Positions 1 through 9,469 of a DNA stretch of 64,000 nt are shown piece after piece. Where the stretch lies: the NCBI GenBank assembly GCA_023400055.1, contig JAEXFN010000061.1, positions 45,813-109,812 on the forward strand, written 5' to 3'. The stretch comes from Bacillota bacterium. GTDB taxonomy: Bacteria; Bacillota; UBA4882; UBA8346. The position numbers were made by a program, and so were the translations under genes. A model generated the notes under the pieces. It saw only the letters and a program-made list of their open reading frames with translations, was not told where the DNA came from and did no database searches. Positions within the stretch are counted from its first letter, which is position 1; every line of letters starts with the position of its first letter.

Positions 1-2
1 AT

Positions 3-398
3 GTGGCGGGTTCGATTCCCTTCGGCACCTTGCTCTACGCCAGCTTTATCAAGGGGATCCCTAAAGAGGTGGAGGAAGCGGCGGTGATCGACGGCTGCAA
101 TACCCTGCAAACCTTCTGGAAGATCGTTTTTCCGCTGCTTACGCCGTGCACGGCCAGTCTGATCATTTTAAACGGGATGAGCATCTGGAACGATTTCTTA
201 ATGCCGATGCTGGTGCTGCCCTCCAGCCAGGCCAAGACGGTGAATGTGGAGATCTTCGCCTTCGTCGATCAATACGCCAGCCGCTGGGACGTGGTCTTCG
301 CCGGGACGTTCTGTTCGATCATTCCGGTGCTGATCGCCTTCGTCGCGCTGCAGCAGTATTTCGTCAAAGGGATCACCGCCGGGACGGTCAAAGGATGA
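3..398 (+). CDS. Sugar ABC transporter permease, MalG type (C-terminal part only)
   Basis: This is the last 131 residues of an inner-membrane permease of the CUT1 (MalG) family; the gene begins before the window. The visible part holds the cytoplasmic EAA loop (EEAAVIDGCNTLQTFWKIVFP), which docks on the ATPase, followed by two membrane segments and the usual family C-terminus (QQYFVKGITAGTVKG). The first in-frame GTG at base 3 is not a credible start because the upstream membrane segments are missing. A GH88 gene follows 26 bases later, so the importer probably takes up an unsaturated uronyl disaccharide. The substrate is inferred from that neighbour only. Confidence 0.9.
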   Translation: MAGSIPFGTLLYASFIKGIPKEVEEAAVIDGCNTLQTFWKIVFPLLTPCTASLIILNGMSIWNDFLMPMLVLPSSQAKTVNVEIFAFVDQYASRWDVVFAGTFCSIIPVLIAFVALQQYFVKGITAGTVKG

Positions 399-424
399 CT
401 CAATTTTACTTGGGAGGGAAGCCG

Positions 425-1570
425 ATGGAACAAGCATTATCCTATCAGCAGGCCTATGAGCTTTGCCTGGCCAAGATCCGGGCCAATCTGCCCCGGATGG
501 CGGATGAGCTCAAGTCCTTCGCCTGGGCCGCCGACGGAGACTATTTCCAGAATCCGGAGGGGTTTTACGAGAACGGCAACTGGACGACCTCTTTCTTCAC
601 GGGAATGGCGGCCTTGGCCTTCGAGACTTCGCGCGATCCTTTCTTTCTGCGACAGCTATACCGCTTGGCCGAAAGCTATGAAAGGAAACTCGCCGATCAC
701 GGCATGGATACCATGCACGATCTGGGTTTTCTTTACGTGCTGTATTCGGTGGCGCTGTTCCGGCAGACCGGCGATCCGCACCACCGTCAAACCGCATTGC
801 GGGCAGCCGATGAACTGGCCAAGCGCTTCGATCTGGCCGGCGGATATATCCGGGCCTGGGGCCGGATGGATGAAGAAGACGGCGAATACGCCGGGCTGGC
901 CATCATCGATTGCCTGATGAACCTGCCGTTGCTTTTCTGGGCCGCGACTGCATCCGGACACCGTTTCTACCGCGATATCGCGGTAAAACATGCCGACACC
1001 GCTTTGCGTTTTTTGATCCGGGATGACGGATCCGTTTATCATGCCTACCGCTTCGATCCCCGGAGCGGAGCGGCGGTGGGCGGCGCCAATTATTGCGGCT
1101 ACGGGATCGAATCCCATTGGGCGCGCGGCACCGCCTGGGCGATCTACGGTTTCACGTTGGCTTACGGATATACTGGGGACCTCCGTTACCTGGAGACCGC
1201 CCACAAATTGGCGGCCAAATTCTTGGGATGCCTCGACGAGGAGTGGGTTCCGCTGTGGGATTTCCGGCTTCCGCCGGAAGAATCGCCGCTGCGCGACTCC
1301 TCGGCCGCGGCGGTGGTCGTCTGCGCTTTTTATGAATTATTGAAGTACGATCCGGCCGATACCTGGTTGGCGCGGTCGGCGGAGCAGATCCTGACCAGAT
1401 TATGCACCCCGGAATACTTAGATAGCGATGCGGCCTGCCCCGGCTTGTTGAAGCGGGGCCAGATCGGCGCCGGCATCGGTAAAGCCCGTTATGCCTATAC
1501 CAGCTGGGGGGATTACTTTTTCATGGAAGCGCTGGCAAGGAAGGTCTATAGCGCGAAAGGTTACTGGTGA
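425..1570 (+). CDS. Glycoside hydrolase family 88, unsaturated uronyl hydrolase
   Basis: This predicted cytoplasmic enzyme of 381 residues should remove the 4,5-unsaturated uronic acid from the non-reducing end of disaccharides made by polysaccharide lyases. GH88 enzymes do this by hydrating the double bond. The two family aspartates are visible at Asp99 (MHDLGF) and Asp162 (IIDCLMNLPLL), in an alpha/alpha-barrel with Trp/Tyr-rich loops. There is no signal peptide, which fits action after import. The ATG at 425 was chosen because it follows GGGAGG at a good distance. It lies directly behind the importer permease, so the two are probably co-transcribed. Whether the substrate derives from pectin, a glycosaminoglycan or another uronide cannot be read from the sequence. 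Confidence 0.9.
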   Translation: MEQALSYQQAYELCLAKIRANLPRMADELKSFAWAADGDYFQNPEGFYENGNWTTSFFTGMAALAFETSRDPFFLRQLYRLAESYERKLADHGMDTMHDLGFLYVLYSVALFRQTGDPHHRQTALRAADELAKRFDLAGGYIRAWGRMDEEDGEYAGLAIIDCLMNLPLLFWAATASGHRFYRDIAVKHADTALRFLIRDDGSVYHAYRFDPRSGAAVGGANYCGYGIESHWARGTAWAIYGFTLAYGYTGDLRYLETAHKLAAKFLGCLDEEWVPLWDFRLPPEESPLRDSSAAAVVVCAFYELLKYDPADTWLARSAEQILTRLCTPEYLDSDAACPGLLKRGQIGAGIGKARYAYTSWGDYFFMEALARKVYSAKGYW

Positions 1571-1683
1571 TCGCGGGCTGGAAAGCGATTCTGCCTTCCC
1601 TTTTGCAAATTCTCAAAGGTAAAACCGGCGTTTTGGCGAAGATGGGACTCGGAGAAAAATAAAAGTATTGGGTGAGGATCATG

Positions 1684-2322
1684 ATGAACAAATTTCGCAA
1701 ATGGCAATGCCGCCGCACCGCCGAAGCGATGGTCGAGGTATTGCGGCAGAAATGTTACGACGCCCATTACGCCGAGGACCTGGATGAAGCCTTGAAAATG
1801 GTGCTGGCGATGATTCCGGAAGGATCCAGCGTCGCGGTGGGCGGCTCGGAGACCTTGGGTGCCATGGGGCTGGTCGATATCCTGCGCCGCGGCAATTACC
1901 GCTTCTTCGACCGTTACCAGGACCGCCCCTTCGAGGAGATCGTCGAGATTTACCGCCAGTCGATGCTGGCCGACTTTCTGGTGACCGGGACCAATGCCCT
2001 TACCCGGCAGGGCGAACTGGTCAACGTGGACAGTTCCGGCAACCGGGTGGCCGGCATGATCTTCGGGCCGCGCCGGGTGATCGTGGTGGCCGGCGCCAAT
2101 AAAGTGGTGGACGATCTGGCCGAGGCCTTCAAACGGCTGAGGAAGATCGCGCCGATGAACGCGCTGCGCAACGGCCATCAGACGCCCTGCGTCGCGACGG
2201 GCGTCTGCGAGGATTGCCAGATTCAGGCCCGAGTTTGCAATGCGATCGGCATCATCAATCACGGCATGAAATTTGCGGGCCGGATCTCCGTGATCATGGT
2301 GGCGGAAGAAGTCGGTTTTTAG
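1684..2322 (+). CDS. LUD-domain (DUF162, LutC-like) protein
   Basis: A 212-residue protein made of a single LUD domain, the fold of LutC and the C-terminal part of LutB in lactate utilisation. Characteristic blocks are GGSETLGAMGLVD (residues 53-65) and GTNALTRQGELVNVDSSGNR (102-121). Near the C-terminus are four cysteines, Cys169, 175, 178 and 185 (spacing C-x5-C-x2-C-x6-C), which could bind a metal or cluster. The ATG at 1684 lies 6 bases after GGTGAGG; an ATG at 1681 is also possible. No LutA or LutB partner is nearby, so a role in lactate oxidation is not supported. The stand-alone LUD subfamily has no function I can name. It sits between GH88 and the sensor kinase. Confidence 0.8.
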   Translation: MNKFRKWQCRRTAEAMVEVLRQKCYDAHYAEDLDEALKMVLAMIPEGSSVAVGGSETLGAMGLVDILRRGNYRFFDRYQDRPFEEIVEIYRQSMLADFLVTGTNALTRQGELVNVDSSGNRVAGMIFGPRRVIVVAGANKVVDDLAEAFKRLRKIAPMNALRNGHQTPCVATGVCEDCQIQARVCNAIGIINHGMKFAGRISVIMVAEEVGF

Positions 2323-2402
2323 AAGCTGCCTGGGGATGAACTGCCGGGGCTAAGCGAAGGCTTTTGGCATGGCCGACTGGCAAGGCAAAGGGGATGGCCG
2401 GG

Positions 2403-4265
2403 ATGAGACTGCAAAGGAATCGCTTATTCATCAAGAGCATCTTTTTAAAGTTCACCCTGGCCTTTATCGCGGTGGGGCTGATTCCGCTGCTTTGTTTCAG
2501 TTATATCGCGATCGGGGCCTTCTCCCGGCACATCGAGCGATCCACCATGGATGACAGCCGGCAGTTGCTGGGGTTCGCCGGCCAGAGCCTGGATAAGATG
2601 GTGGCCGATTACAATAACATCACCAAACTGCTTTACTCCTACAATGCCGGCCGCAACGGCGGGCTGGAGAAGCTGTTGCAGACCACCGTCAACGCCCGGC
2701 CGGGGACCATGCCTTCCTTCCAATCCATTCAACTGATGAACGACTTCGTCCGGTATGTGCTGGACACCGACGCCCATATCCAGAACGTGATCTTTATCGA
2801 CGCCAACCTGCGGACCTACTATACCTCCAAGTCTTCGAAACAGTTCGATAATGATTACAACTTTAATACCCGGGACCAGTTGCAGGCGATCCTCGCCAGC
2901 GGCAAACGGCTGAAGATTCTTCCGCCGCACCGCGAGGCGTACTTCGTCCGTTCCCGCAACCGGGTGATCACCTTCGCCCGCAACTATTATGAACTGACCA
3001 ACTTCGAAAAGCCCCGGATCTTGGGGACCCTGCTGCTGGACGTCGATTTGGACGGCTTTGACGCGGTCTTTAGCCGCCTGAACCTGGGAGAGAACAGTCC
3101 GGTGGCCGTGGTGGACGATCAGGGCTATTGCATCGACAGCAACGATCAACGCCAGATCGGCCTCAAGCTGGACTGGTTTCTCCGGAAGCGCCGGCTCTTC
3201 ACCGGCGACGCGGCGGCCGGCATTATCCGCGAGCGGGACGCTTATTTCATTTTCCAACGGGTTCCGCTGGGCGACTGGACGGTCATCGTCCGGCTGTCCC
3301 GGCAGGACGTCTTCAAGCGAGTCAATGCGATCCGCAATTCGATCGGCCTGATGATCCTGGCCTGCATCGCCGCGCTGGTCCTGCTCTCCCTGGCCTTCTC
3401 CAAGGGTTTCGCGGTTCCGGTCCGCAAGCTGATGGGGCAGATGCGCCGGGTGGAAAAAGGCGATCTGACCGCCCGGGTGGCCGTCCGTTCCGAAGATGAG
3501 ATCGGCCAGCTGGCGAAGGGCTTTAACCAGATGGTCGGCGAATTGCAGGATTACATCGCCAAATCCTATCTGGCGCAGATCAAACAGAAAGAGGCCGAGC
3601 TGGAAGCCTTGAAGAGCCAGATCCGGCCGCACTTCTTATACAACACCCTGGAAGTGATCCGGATGTGCGCCATCGACAGCGGCGCCACGACCGTCGGAGA
3701 GATGATCCATTCGCTCTCGGTCCAGTTGCAGTACACCATCGGCTTCAACCGGGAGATGGTCGCCTTGCGGCAGGAGGTCGCGATGATCCGGAATTACTTC
3801 CGGCTGATCAAGATCCGTTATGAAGACAAAATCGGCCTGGAACTGAGCCTGCCCCCGGAATTGCTGGAGTTGGGAATCTTGAAACTGAGCCTGCAGCCGC
3901 TGGTCGAGAACGCGGTGCTGCACGGGATCAAGCCCAAGGACGGGCCGGGCAAGGTGCTGATCAGCGGGGAGCTTCGCGCCGAGACGCTGATCATCAGCGT
4001 GTTCGACGACGGGGTCGGCATGAGCCCGGCCCAACTGGCCCGGCTCAATGAGTTGCTCTCCAGCGAGCGGATGGGCGAACGGACCCCCGAAGGCTGGAAG
4101 CAGATCGGCCTCAAGAACGTCCAGGACCGTTTGCGGTTGAATTTCGGCGCCGGTTACGGCCTGACCGTCGCCAGCCAGGAACGGATCGGCACGGTGGTCC
4201 GGTTGGTCATGCCGATTATCAGCGAGGTGACGGAAGATGCCGGTCAAAGTATTGCTGGCCGATGA
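2403..4265 (+). CDS. Sensor histidine kinase, YesM family
   Basis: A 620-residue membrane kinase. Order of parts: membrane helix at about 15-38, an extracytoplasmic sensor domain of roughly 280 residues, a second membrane helix (GLMILACIAALVLLSLAF), a HAMP linker, a His_kinase domain with phospho-acceptor His410 in QIRPHFLYNTLEV, and a HATPase domain with the N box (LVENAVLHGIK) and G box (DDGVGMS). The start was set to ATG 2403, nine bases after AAAGGGG; an upstream TTG at 2364 would add residues before the signal anchor. It overlaps the response regulator by 29 bases. YesM-type kinases usually sense a sugar directly or through a binding protein and activate the neighbouring importer genes. 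The ligand is unknown. Confidence 0.92.
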   Translation: MRLQRNRLFIKSIFLKFTLAFIAVGLIPLLCFSYIAIGAFSRHIERSTMDDSRQLLGFAGQSLDKMVADYNNITKLLYSYNAGRNGGLEKLLQTTVNARPGTMPSFQSIQLMNDFVRYVLDTDAHIQNVIFIDANLRTYYTSKSSKQFDNDYNFNTRDQLQAILASGKRLKILPPHREAYFVRSRNRVITFARNYYELTNFEKPRILGTLLLDVDLDGFDAVFSRLNLGENSPVAVVDDQGYCIDSNDQRQIGLKLDWFLRKRRLFTGDAAAGIIRERDAYFIFQRVPLGDWTVIVRLSRQDVFKRVNAIRNSIGLMILACIAALVLLSLAFSKGFAVPVRKLMGQMRRVEKGDLTARVAVRSEDEIGQLAKGFNQMVGELQDYIAKSYLAQIKQKEAELEALKSQIRPHFLYNTLEVIRMCAIDSGATTVGEMIHSLSVQLQYTIGFNREMVALRQEVAMIRNYFRLIKIRYEDKIGLELSLPPELLELGILKLSLQPLVENAVLHGIKPKDGPGKVLISGELRAETLIISVFDDGVGMSPAQLARLNELLSSERMGERTPEGWKQIGLKNVQDRLRLNFGAGYGLTVASQERIGTVVRLVMPIISEVTEDAGQSIAGR

Positions 4266-5844
4266 TGAGCCGCTGATCGTCCGCGGCTTGCGCAAGTTGG
4301 TGGACTGGGAAAGCCTGGGCATGGAGCTGACGGGCGAGGCCTCGGACGGCAACCGGGCGGAGCGGCTGCTGCTGGCCCAAGAACCCGATATTTTTATTTC
4401 GGATATTTGCATGCCCGGCAAGACCGGGATCGAACTCCTGAAACTGATCACCGAGCGCCGGCTGCGCACCAAGGTCATCTTCCTCAGCGGCTACCAGGAT
4501 TTCCGCTATGCCCAGGACGCCTTGGCCTTCGGCGCTTTGGACTATATCCTGAAACCGATCGCCAAAGAACAGCTGGAACGGACTTTGCGCAAGGCCATCG
4601 CGCTGATCGACCGGGAAAGCGAGGCCGCCGCCAACCGCGACCGGCTATTGAGTTATGAATCGGAACGGCGGAAGCTGCTCCAGCGGAACCTGGTGGAAGG
4701 GCTGCTCGACGGCCAGCCCCCCGCGTCGGCCGCTGATTATCAGGTTTGCGGCATTGCGGCCGATTGCCCGGATTACACCGTCCTGGCCATCGCCATCGAA
4801 CGCCTGGGGCGTCAGACCGTTTTGACGCCGGAGGAACAACTGCTCAAATACGCGGTTTTCAACCTGCTCGAACAGCGGGTCAGCGCGGCCCACGGCGGAG
4901 TGACCCTGGAACGCGGCAACCAACTGGCGGTGATCCTATTCCATCATGCGCCGGGAGCGGGCCGGACGGCGGCGCTAGCGATCGCCGCCGCTCTGAAAGG
5001 CGCGGTCTATGGCCGGATGAATGCCGTGATCGCCGTGGGCGTCGGGGAAAGCGTGCCGAGGTTGGCGGCGGTCGCCCATTCCTACCAGACGGCGCTGGCG
5101 GATCTGGCGCAAAGAATTTTTTTCGGCGCGGACCCCGCCGCGCTCCCGGAAGCGAGCGAGCCGGCCCGCTATCGGAGCGACGATCTCTTTCAGGAACAAC
5201 AGCGACTGATCGACAGCTTGTTAATGAATGAAAAAGCAGCCGGCGCCGGTTGCCTGGCCCGGTTGCGGGCGATCATCCGCGCCTTGACCGGCGGCGACCG
5301 CGCGGCGGCCATCGGCTATTACCTGTCGCTCATCGGTCAGGTCCGGCTGGAGTTGTCCCGGCTCGGGCTGGCCGCCGGGCCGCCCGACCCGGCGGGCCAG
5401 GACATTCTGAAAGAGTTGGGCGACTCGGAAACCTTCGAGCAATTGGCCGCCCGGGCGGCCGAGTATCTTCAGAGCCTCTCCAGGCAACTGGCGGCGACGC
5501 TGAAGAACAGGGAAAGCGCTGACCTCAAAAAAGTGAAGGACTACATCGCCGCCCATTATCAGGAGAATATCACCCTGGAGACCGCCGCCGCCCTCGCTTT
5601 CATGAATCCCAACTATTTTAGCGCCTTCTTCAAGAAGCACACCGGGGAGAACTTTAAGGATTTTCTATTGCGGGTCCGGATGGAGCAGGCCCTGCGGATC
5701 CTGCTGACCTCCGACGCCAAGACCTATGAGATCGCCGCCCGGGTCGGCTTCAACGACGCCAAGCATTTCAGCGAGATGTTCAAGAAGTATTATGGCAAGA
5801 ACCCGCTGGAATATAAGCGCGACCTGAACCGGGGGCAGGGGTAG
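4237..5844 (+). CDS. Response regulator, YesN type (receiver plus AraC DNA-binding domain)
   Basis: A 535-residue regulator. The receiver domain occupies about residues 1-120, with the acidic pair DDE near the start and phospho-acceptor Asp56 (FISDICMPGKTG). A long middle linker region follows. The C-terminal AraC/XylS-type double helix-turn-helix fills about the last 100 residues (AAALAFMNPNYFSAFFKKHTGENF and a second helix pair). It overlaps the upstream kinase gene, so the two are co-expressed partners. Its targets are probably the upstream importer and GH88 genes. The first of the 21-bp-period arrays lies about 260 bases after its stop codon. Confidence 0.92.
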   Translation: MPVKVLLADDEPLIVRGLRKLVDWESLGMELTGEASDGNRAERLLLAQEPDIFISDICMPGKTGIELLKLITERRLRTKVIFLSGYQDFRYAQDALAFGALDYILKPIAKEQLERTLRKAIALIDRESEAAANRDRLLSYESERRKLLQRNLVEGLLDGQPPASAADYQVCGIAADCPDYTVLAIAIERLGRQTVLTPEEQLLKYAVFNLLEQRVSAAHGGVTLERGNQLAVILFHHAPGAGRTAALAIAAALKGAVYGRMNAVIAVGVGESVPRLAAVAHSYQTALADLAQRIFFGADPAALPEASEPARYRSDDLFQEQQRLIDSLLMNEKAAGAGCLARLRAIIRALTGGDRAAAIGYYLSLIGQVRLELSRLGLAAGPPDPAGQDILKELGDSETFEQLAARAAEYLQSLSRQLAATLKNRESADLKKVKDYIAAHYQENITLETAAALAFMNPNYFSAFFKKHTGENFKDFLLRVRMEQALRILLTSDAKTYEIAARVGFNDAKHFSEMFKKYYGKNPLEYKRDLNRGQG

Positions 5845-6108
5845 GGGTAAGGGGAAGGTCCGCAATCCATGCGCTGCCGCATTCCGCCGCTTTTCGGCCG
5901 GCGGTTTTTTGGCATGCCCGCGGACAGCCGGGACGGCGAACCGTCCCGTAGGGATGGAATGCTGTCCGGTCGGGATGAGAGACGAAATAATTGCCCGGCC
6001 GGTCCGGACGGCAGGGATGGGTCTCCGTCCTGTTTCCCCGAGCTCCGGATCAGCTTGCCCAGTCCTTGGGAAGGCAGGGATGGTCTTTGGGAAAGCAAGA
6101 ATAAGACG

Positions 6109-6316
6109 ATCCCTAACACGGATAGGAAGATCCGCCGAAAGGATCGGCAGATCCCTGACAAGGATGGCCCGATCCCTGACACGGACGTTGGCATCCCTGA
6201 CGCGGATATGAGGATCCTTGGATGGGATCGGCACATCCCTAACAAGGATGAACGGTATCCTAACATCGATAAAGCATATCCCTGTCGGACCAAAGGCCAT
6301 CCCTGACATGAGGGTT
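6109..6316 (+). repeat. Array A: about ten 21-bp imperfect tandem units
   Basis: Units begin with ATCC or a close variant at 6109, 6130, 6151, 6172, 6193, 6214, 6235, 6256, 6278 and 6299. The spacing is 21 bases throughout except for one 22-base step. A typical unit is ATCCCTGACAAGGAT plus six variable bases; the ATCC and GGAT ends are complementary, so each unit can pair with itself. The lead-in GGTCTTTGGGAAAGCAAGAA and the exit GGCCATCCCTGACATGAG also occur at the other copies. The 620-base gap between the YesN gene and gerA holds this array and no convincing gene. Long open frames crossing it in several frames follow from the period being a multiple of three. Confidence 0.9.
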
Positions 6317-6464
6317 CCGCTCCGGAACGGATGGAACGGTAGGGCATCATGCCGGAGCCGAAGGGAAGCAAGACCGGGAGGGCGGCCAAACCAAACTGCC
6401 AGTTTCGCCGCAGACCCATTGGCTGATACATAATTGATCCATCGGATCCAGATAATACTTTTGG

Positions 6465-8012
6465 GTGAAGCCTTTGTACAAACGCTGGCGCCAGAATCCG
6501 CCGGAGCATTCCGGTCCGGAGCCGCAGCCGGATGGGGAGTCCGGTTGGTCCACCGCCCTCGTCGCCAATGAGGTGCGCTTTCGCAAACTGTTCGAAAATG
6601 ACGACACCGTGATTTACCGGCATTTCAGTTCCAGGGTCGATGCCGGGTTGCGCTGCTGCGCCATTTTCGTCGACGGAATGGTGGATCAGGAGATCGTCAA
6701 CCAGAATATCATCGGGCCGATCCTCGGCCATGCGCGGCGGGGAACGGACGGGCCGCCGCTGGAGGTGTTGCGGACCCGGGTCATCGCGGCCAATAATATA
6801 AAAAAGAGCGCCGATATCGGGGAACTTAGCGAAGCCATCAATGGCGGCGACACCGTCCTGCTGCTCGACGGCGCGGCAGAGGCGCTGATCATCGCTTCCA
6901 GGGGTTGGCAGACGCGGTCCATCACCGAACCGGAAAGCGAGAAGACGCTGCGCGGACCCAAGGAGGGCTTCACCGAATCGCTGATGATCAACCTCTCCAT
7001 GCTGCGGCGGAAACTCAATACCCACCAGTTAAAATTGACTTATAAGGTCTTGGGCAGCCGCGTCCGCACCAGGGCCTGCATATGTTACATCGCGGGATTG
7101 GCCAATCCGGCGATCCTGGCCGAACTGGAAAAACGGCTGGATGCGATCGAGCTCGACGGTGTCCTGGGCACCGGCTATATCGTCGAGTTCATCAAAGACG
7201 CGCCGCTCTCGCCCTTCAAAACCGTCGGCAGCACCGAACGCCCCGACGTGGTTGCGGCCAAACTGCTGGAGGGCCGGGTGGCCCTGATCCTCGACGGCAG
7301 CCCGGTGGCGCTCACTTTGCCCTACATTTTCATCGAGTACTTTCAGGCTAACGACGATTACTATATCAATTTCTTTTTCTCGTCGATCAGCCGGAGCATC
7401 CGGATTCTCGCGTTTATCTTCGCCACCAGCATCCCTGCGATTTATCTTTCGTTGACCAGCTTTGATCAGGAGATCCTCCCGACCCCTTTGCTGCTGAGCA
7501 TCTCCGCGGCCCGTCAGGGGGTGGCCTTTCCGACCACCATTGAATTGCTGCTGTTGGGATTGGCCTTTGAACTGCTGCGCGAGGCGGGGATTCGGATGCC
7601 CGCCGCCATCGGCGAGGCCTTGAGCATCGTCGGCGCGCTGATCCTGGGTCAGGCGGCGGTGCAGGCCCGGCTGTTCAGCGCCCCGATGGTCATCATCACC
7701 GCCCTGACCGCGGTCACCGGTTTGATGATTCCCGGCCTGAGCGGGGCGATCATCATCCTGCGCTTCGTTTTGGTGATTTTATCGGCCTTCCTCGGCTTTT
7801 ACGGCTATATCTTCGGCATGGTCGGACTGCTGATCCACCTGCTGCAGATCCGGTCCTATGGCGTGCCGTATATGACGCCGCTGGCCTCGCTGAATCTGCA
7901 GGACGTGAAGGATACCGTTTTCCGGGCGCCGTGGTGGTATATGAAAACCCGTCCCAAATTTATCGGGGCCATGAACCGGATCCGCCAGGCCGGCCACGGT
8001 CCAAAACTTTGA
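6465..8012 (+). CDS. Spore germinant receptor subunit A (GerA/GerKA family)
   Basis: A 515-residue GerA-family protein, the A subunit of the germinant receptor in the spore inner membrane. The N-terminal two-lobed hydrophilic domain (about 30-300) carries family blocks such as RHFSSRVDAGLRCCAIFVDGM and QVRGPKEGF-like (here LRGPKEGFTESLMINLSMLRR). The C-terminal part has about five membrane helices. The hallmark PFxxTVGSxER-like stretch is here SPFKTVGSTERPDVVAAKLLEGRVALILDGSP. The GTG at 6465 was taken as start without a strong ribosome site, so it is uncertain. It is followed 18 bases later by the C subunit. Expression in such genes is normally forespore-specific; I could not identify the promoter. 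Confidence 0.93.
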   Translation: MKPLYKRWRQNPPEHSGPEPQPDGESGWSTALVANEVRFRKLFENDDTVIYRHFSSRVDAGLRCCAIFVDGMVDQEIVNQNIIGPILGHARRGTDGPPLEVLRTRVIAANNIKKSADIGELSEAINGGDTVLLLDGAAEALIIASRGWQTRSITEPESEKTLRGPKEGFTESLMINLSMLRRKLNTHQLKLTYKVLGSRVRTRACICYIAGLANPAILAELEKRLDAIELDGVLGTGYIVEFIKDAPLSPFKTVGSTERPDVVAAKLLEGRVALILDGSPVALTLPYIFIEYFQANDDYYINFFFSSISRSIRILAFIFATSIPAIYLSLTSFDQEILPTPLLLSISAARQGVAFPTTIELLLLGLAFELLREAGIRMPAAIGEALSIVGALILGQAAVQARLFSAPMVIITALTAVTGLMIPGLSGAIIILRFVLVILSAFLGFYGYIFGMVGLLIHLLQIRSYGVPYMTPLASLNLQDVKDTVFRAPWWYMKTRPKFIGAMNRIRQAGHGPKL

Positions 8013-8030
8013 GGAACCGGGAGGCGCACG

Positions 8031-9245
8031 ATGGAGAAACCTGAACCGCAACGCAGTCCAGTCCCGGGACAGTTGCCGAGCATGAGAACGCGCGGAATCC
8101 TGCGGCTGCTGACGGTCCTCCTGGCGGCGGCGCTTTGCGCCGGCTGCTGGGATTACAAGGAGATCGACGACCAGGTCATCATCGCCGGGACGGCCATCGA
8201 TTACGATCCGGGCAGCCGCGGGATCCTGCTGACCACCGAGATCGCCTTGCCCACTTCCTCGGAGAAGGAAAGCAGCTTCGAGTCGAAAATCTACCAGGGC
8301 CGCGGTCAAAACATCCTCGACGCCGCCGTCGACCTGCGCGCCAAGGCCGGCCGCCGGCTGCTATGGAGCCATTCTAAGGTTCTCATTCTCAGCCGGGAGC
8401 TGATGGCCGAGCGGGATTTGTTCATCGGCATCCTGGACTGGGTCAAAAGAAACCATCAAATGCGCGATACCAGCTGGCTGCTCCTGTCGAAGGAACGGAG
8501 CGCCGCGGCGATTTTGCAGCAGGCTGCTCCCCAGACCGAAAAGATCACCTCCTATTATTTGGATCATTTTTTCGCCATGCCCCAATCGGAAATTTTTTTA
8601 AGCATGACTTATTCGAAATTTATCGCCAATTTGCAGTCGGAGGGCGGCTGCACCGCGTTGCCCACCGCGCGGCTCGCCAATTTCAGCAACGGCGTTTTGC
8701 CGTTCGTCGACGGAACGGCCTTGTTTCTTAAGACCAGGCCGGTCGGCTGGCTGGACGGCAGACAGACGCGAACGCTTTCGCTGCTCTTGAACAAGCTGGG
8801 TCAGGCGGTTCTGGCGCCCGAACCGTCCGAAAAGCAAAAACTTCAAACCGTTTCCCTGAAGGTCAGCCATTGCCAAACCGCCATCGAACCGGCGTTCCGC
8901 CGCAAAAAGCTGATCATGACGATCCGGGTAAAAATGACGGCGGCGATCGGCGAGATCGACGGCGCCAAAGATGTGTTTCAACCTGAAAAAATCAAGAAAG
9001 TGGCCGCCGGAGCCGAAAGTGTGATCACGGCCCGGATTCATAAGCTGCTCGAGCTGCTGCAAGGGAACTATCGTTGCGACATCTTGGGCTTCGGCAATCA
9101 AGTGGCGGTAAAGTATCCGCGGCTGTGGTTGCGGCTGAAACGCGACTGGCCGAACGAGTTCGCCAAGCTTCCCGCCGTCATCCGGGTAAAGGTCGACATC
9201 GACGGCAGCGAACAAAGTATGAAGGAAACGCAGGAGGGACAGTAG
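8031..9245 (+). CDS. Spore germinant receptor lipoprotein subunit C (Ger(x)C family)
   Basis: A 404-residue lipoprotein that should sit on the outer face of the spore inner membrane as the C subunit of the receptor. A signal segment (RGILRLLTVLLAAALCAGC) ends in a lipobox with the cysteine to be lipidated, followed by the family-typical WDYKEIDDQVIIAGTAIDYD. The C-terminal region shows the GerAC domain pattern (AESVITARIHKLLELLQGNYRCDILGFGN). The ATG at 8031 is backed by GGGAGG six bases upstream, which leaves an unusual 17-residue hydrophilic extension before the signal peptide; an internal ATG at 8082 would give a conventional one. It is co-directional with the A subunit. Confidence 0.92.
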   Translation: MEKPEPQRSPVPGQLPSMRTRGILRLLTVLLAAALCAGCWDYKEIDDQVIIAGTAIDYDPGSRGILLTTEIALPTSSEKESSFESKIYQGRGQNILDAAVDLRAKAGRRLLWSHSKVLILSRELMAERDLFIGILDWVKRNHQMRDTSWLLLSKERSAAAILQQAAPQTEKITSYYLDHFFAMPQSEIFLSMTYSKFIANLQSEGGCTALPTARLANFSNGVLPFVDGTALFLKTRPVGWLDGRQTRTLSLLLNKLGQAVLAPEPSEKQKLQTVSLKVSHCQTAIEPAFRRKKLIMTIRVKMTAAIGEIDGAKDVFQPEKIKKVAAGAESVITARIHKLLELLQGNYRCDILGFGNQVAVKYPRLWLRLKRDWPNEFAKLPAVIRVKVDIDGSEQSMKETQEGQ

Positions 9246-9250
9246 TCGGA

Positions 9251-9469
9251 ATGTTTTTACTGGTGATCGCGGCTTTTGCCATCATCGGATTGCTGGAGAT
9301 CGTGCCGCTGGTTCAAGCGGCCCGGATCAAGGAATTGCTGTTGTATGGGGCGGTTTTCTCGGTCGCCTTTCTGCTCAGCCTGCTGTTGAGTTTCAATGTC
9401 AAACTGCCCAGTCCGGCGGGAGTGCTGGATCAATGGGTCAGCGCCGCGCTTAAATTTTTTTCTTCCTGA
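9251..9469 (+). CDS. Small two-helix membrane protein in the ger operon
   Basis: A 72-residue protein with two hydrophobic helices (residues 2-22 and about 30-47) and a short amphipathic tail. It starts 5 bases after the C-subunit stop codon and is preceded by GGAGGGA. Small two-helix proteins of this kind, sometimes called D subunits, are known in some Bacillus and clostridial ger operons and modulate receptor function. I infer that role from location and topology, not from a recognised sequence signature. Its 3' end overlaps that of the convergent GerB-type permease gene by 20 bases. Confidence 0.7.
   Translation: MFLLVIAAFAIIGLLEIVPLVQAARIKELLLYGAVFSVAFLLSLLLSFNVKLPSPAGVLDQWVSAALKFFSS

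Noticed and set aside
2445..3632. 395-residue minus-strand open frame
   Set aside because: It is the shadow of the YesM kinase gene, with composition rich in Asp/His/Gln and no recognisable domain.
6109..6316. CRISPR array (also considered for the other 21-bp arrays)
   Set aside because: Units are contiguous and imperfect with no unique spacers of constant length, and no cas genes are present.
5665..7025. Long minus-strand open frames across array A and the ends of the YesN and gerA genes
   Set aside because: They run antisense to well-supported genes and stay open because of the 21-base period and high GC; no ribosome sites.
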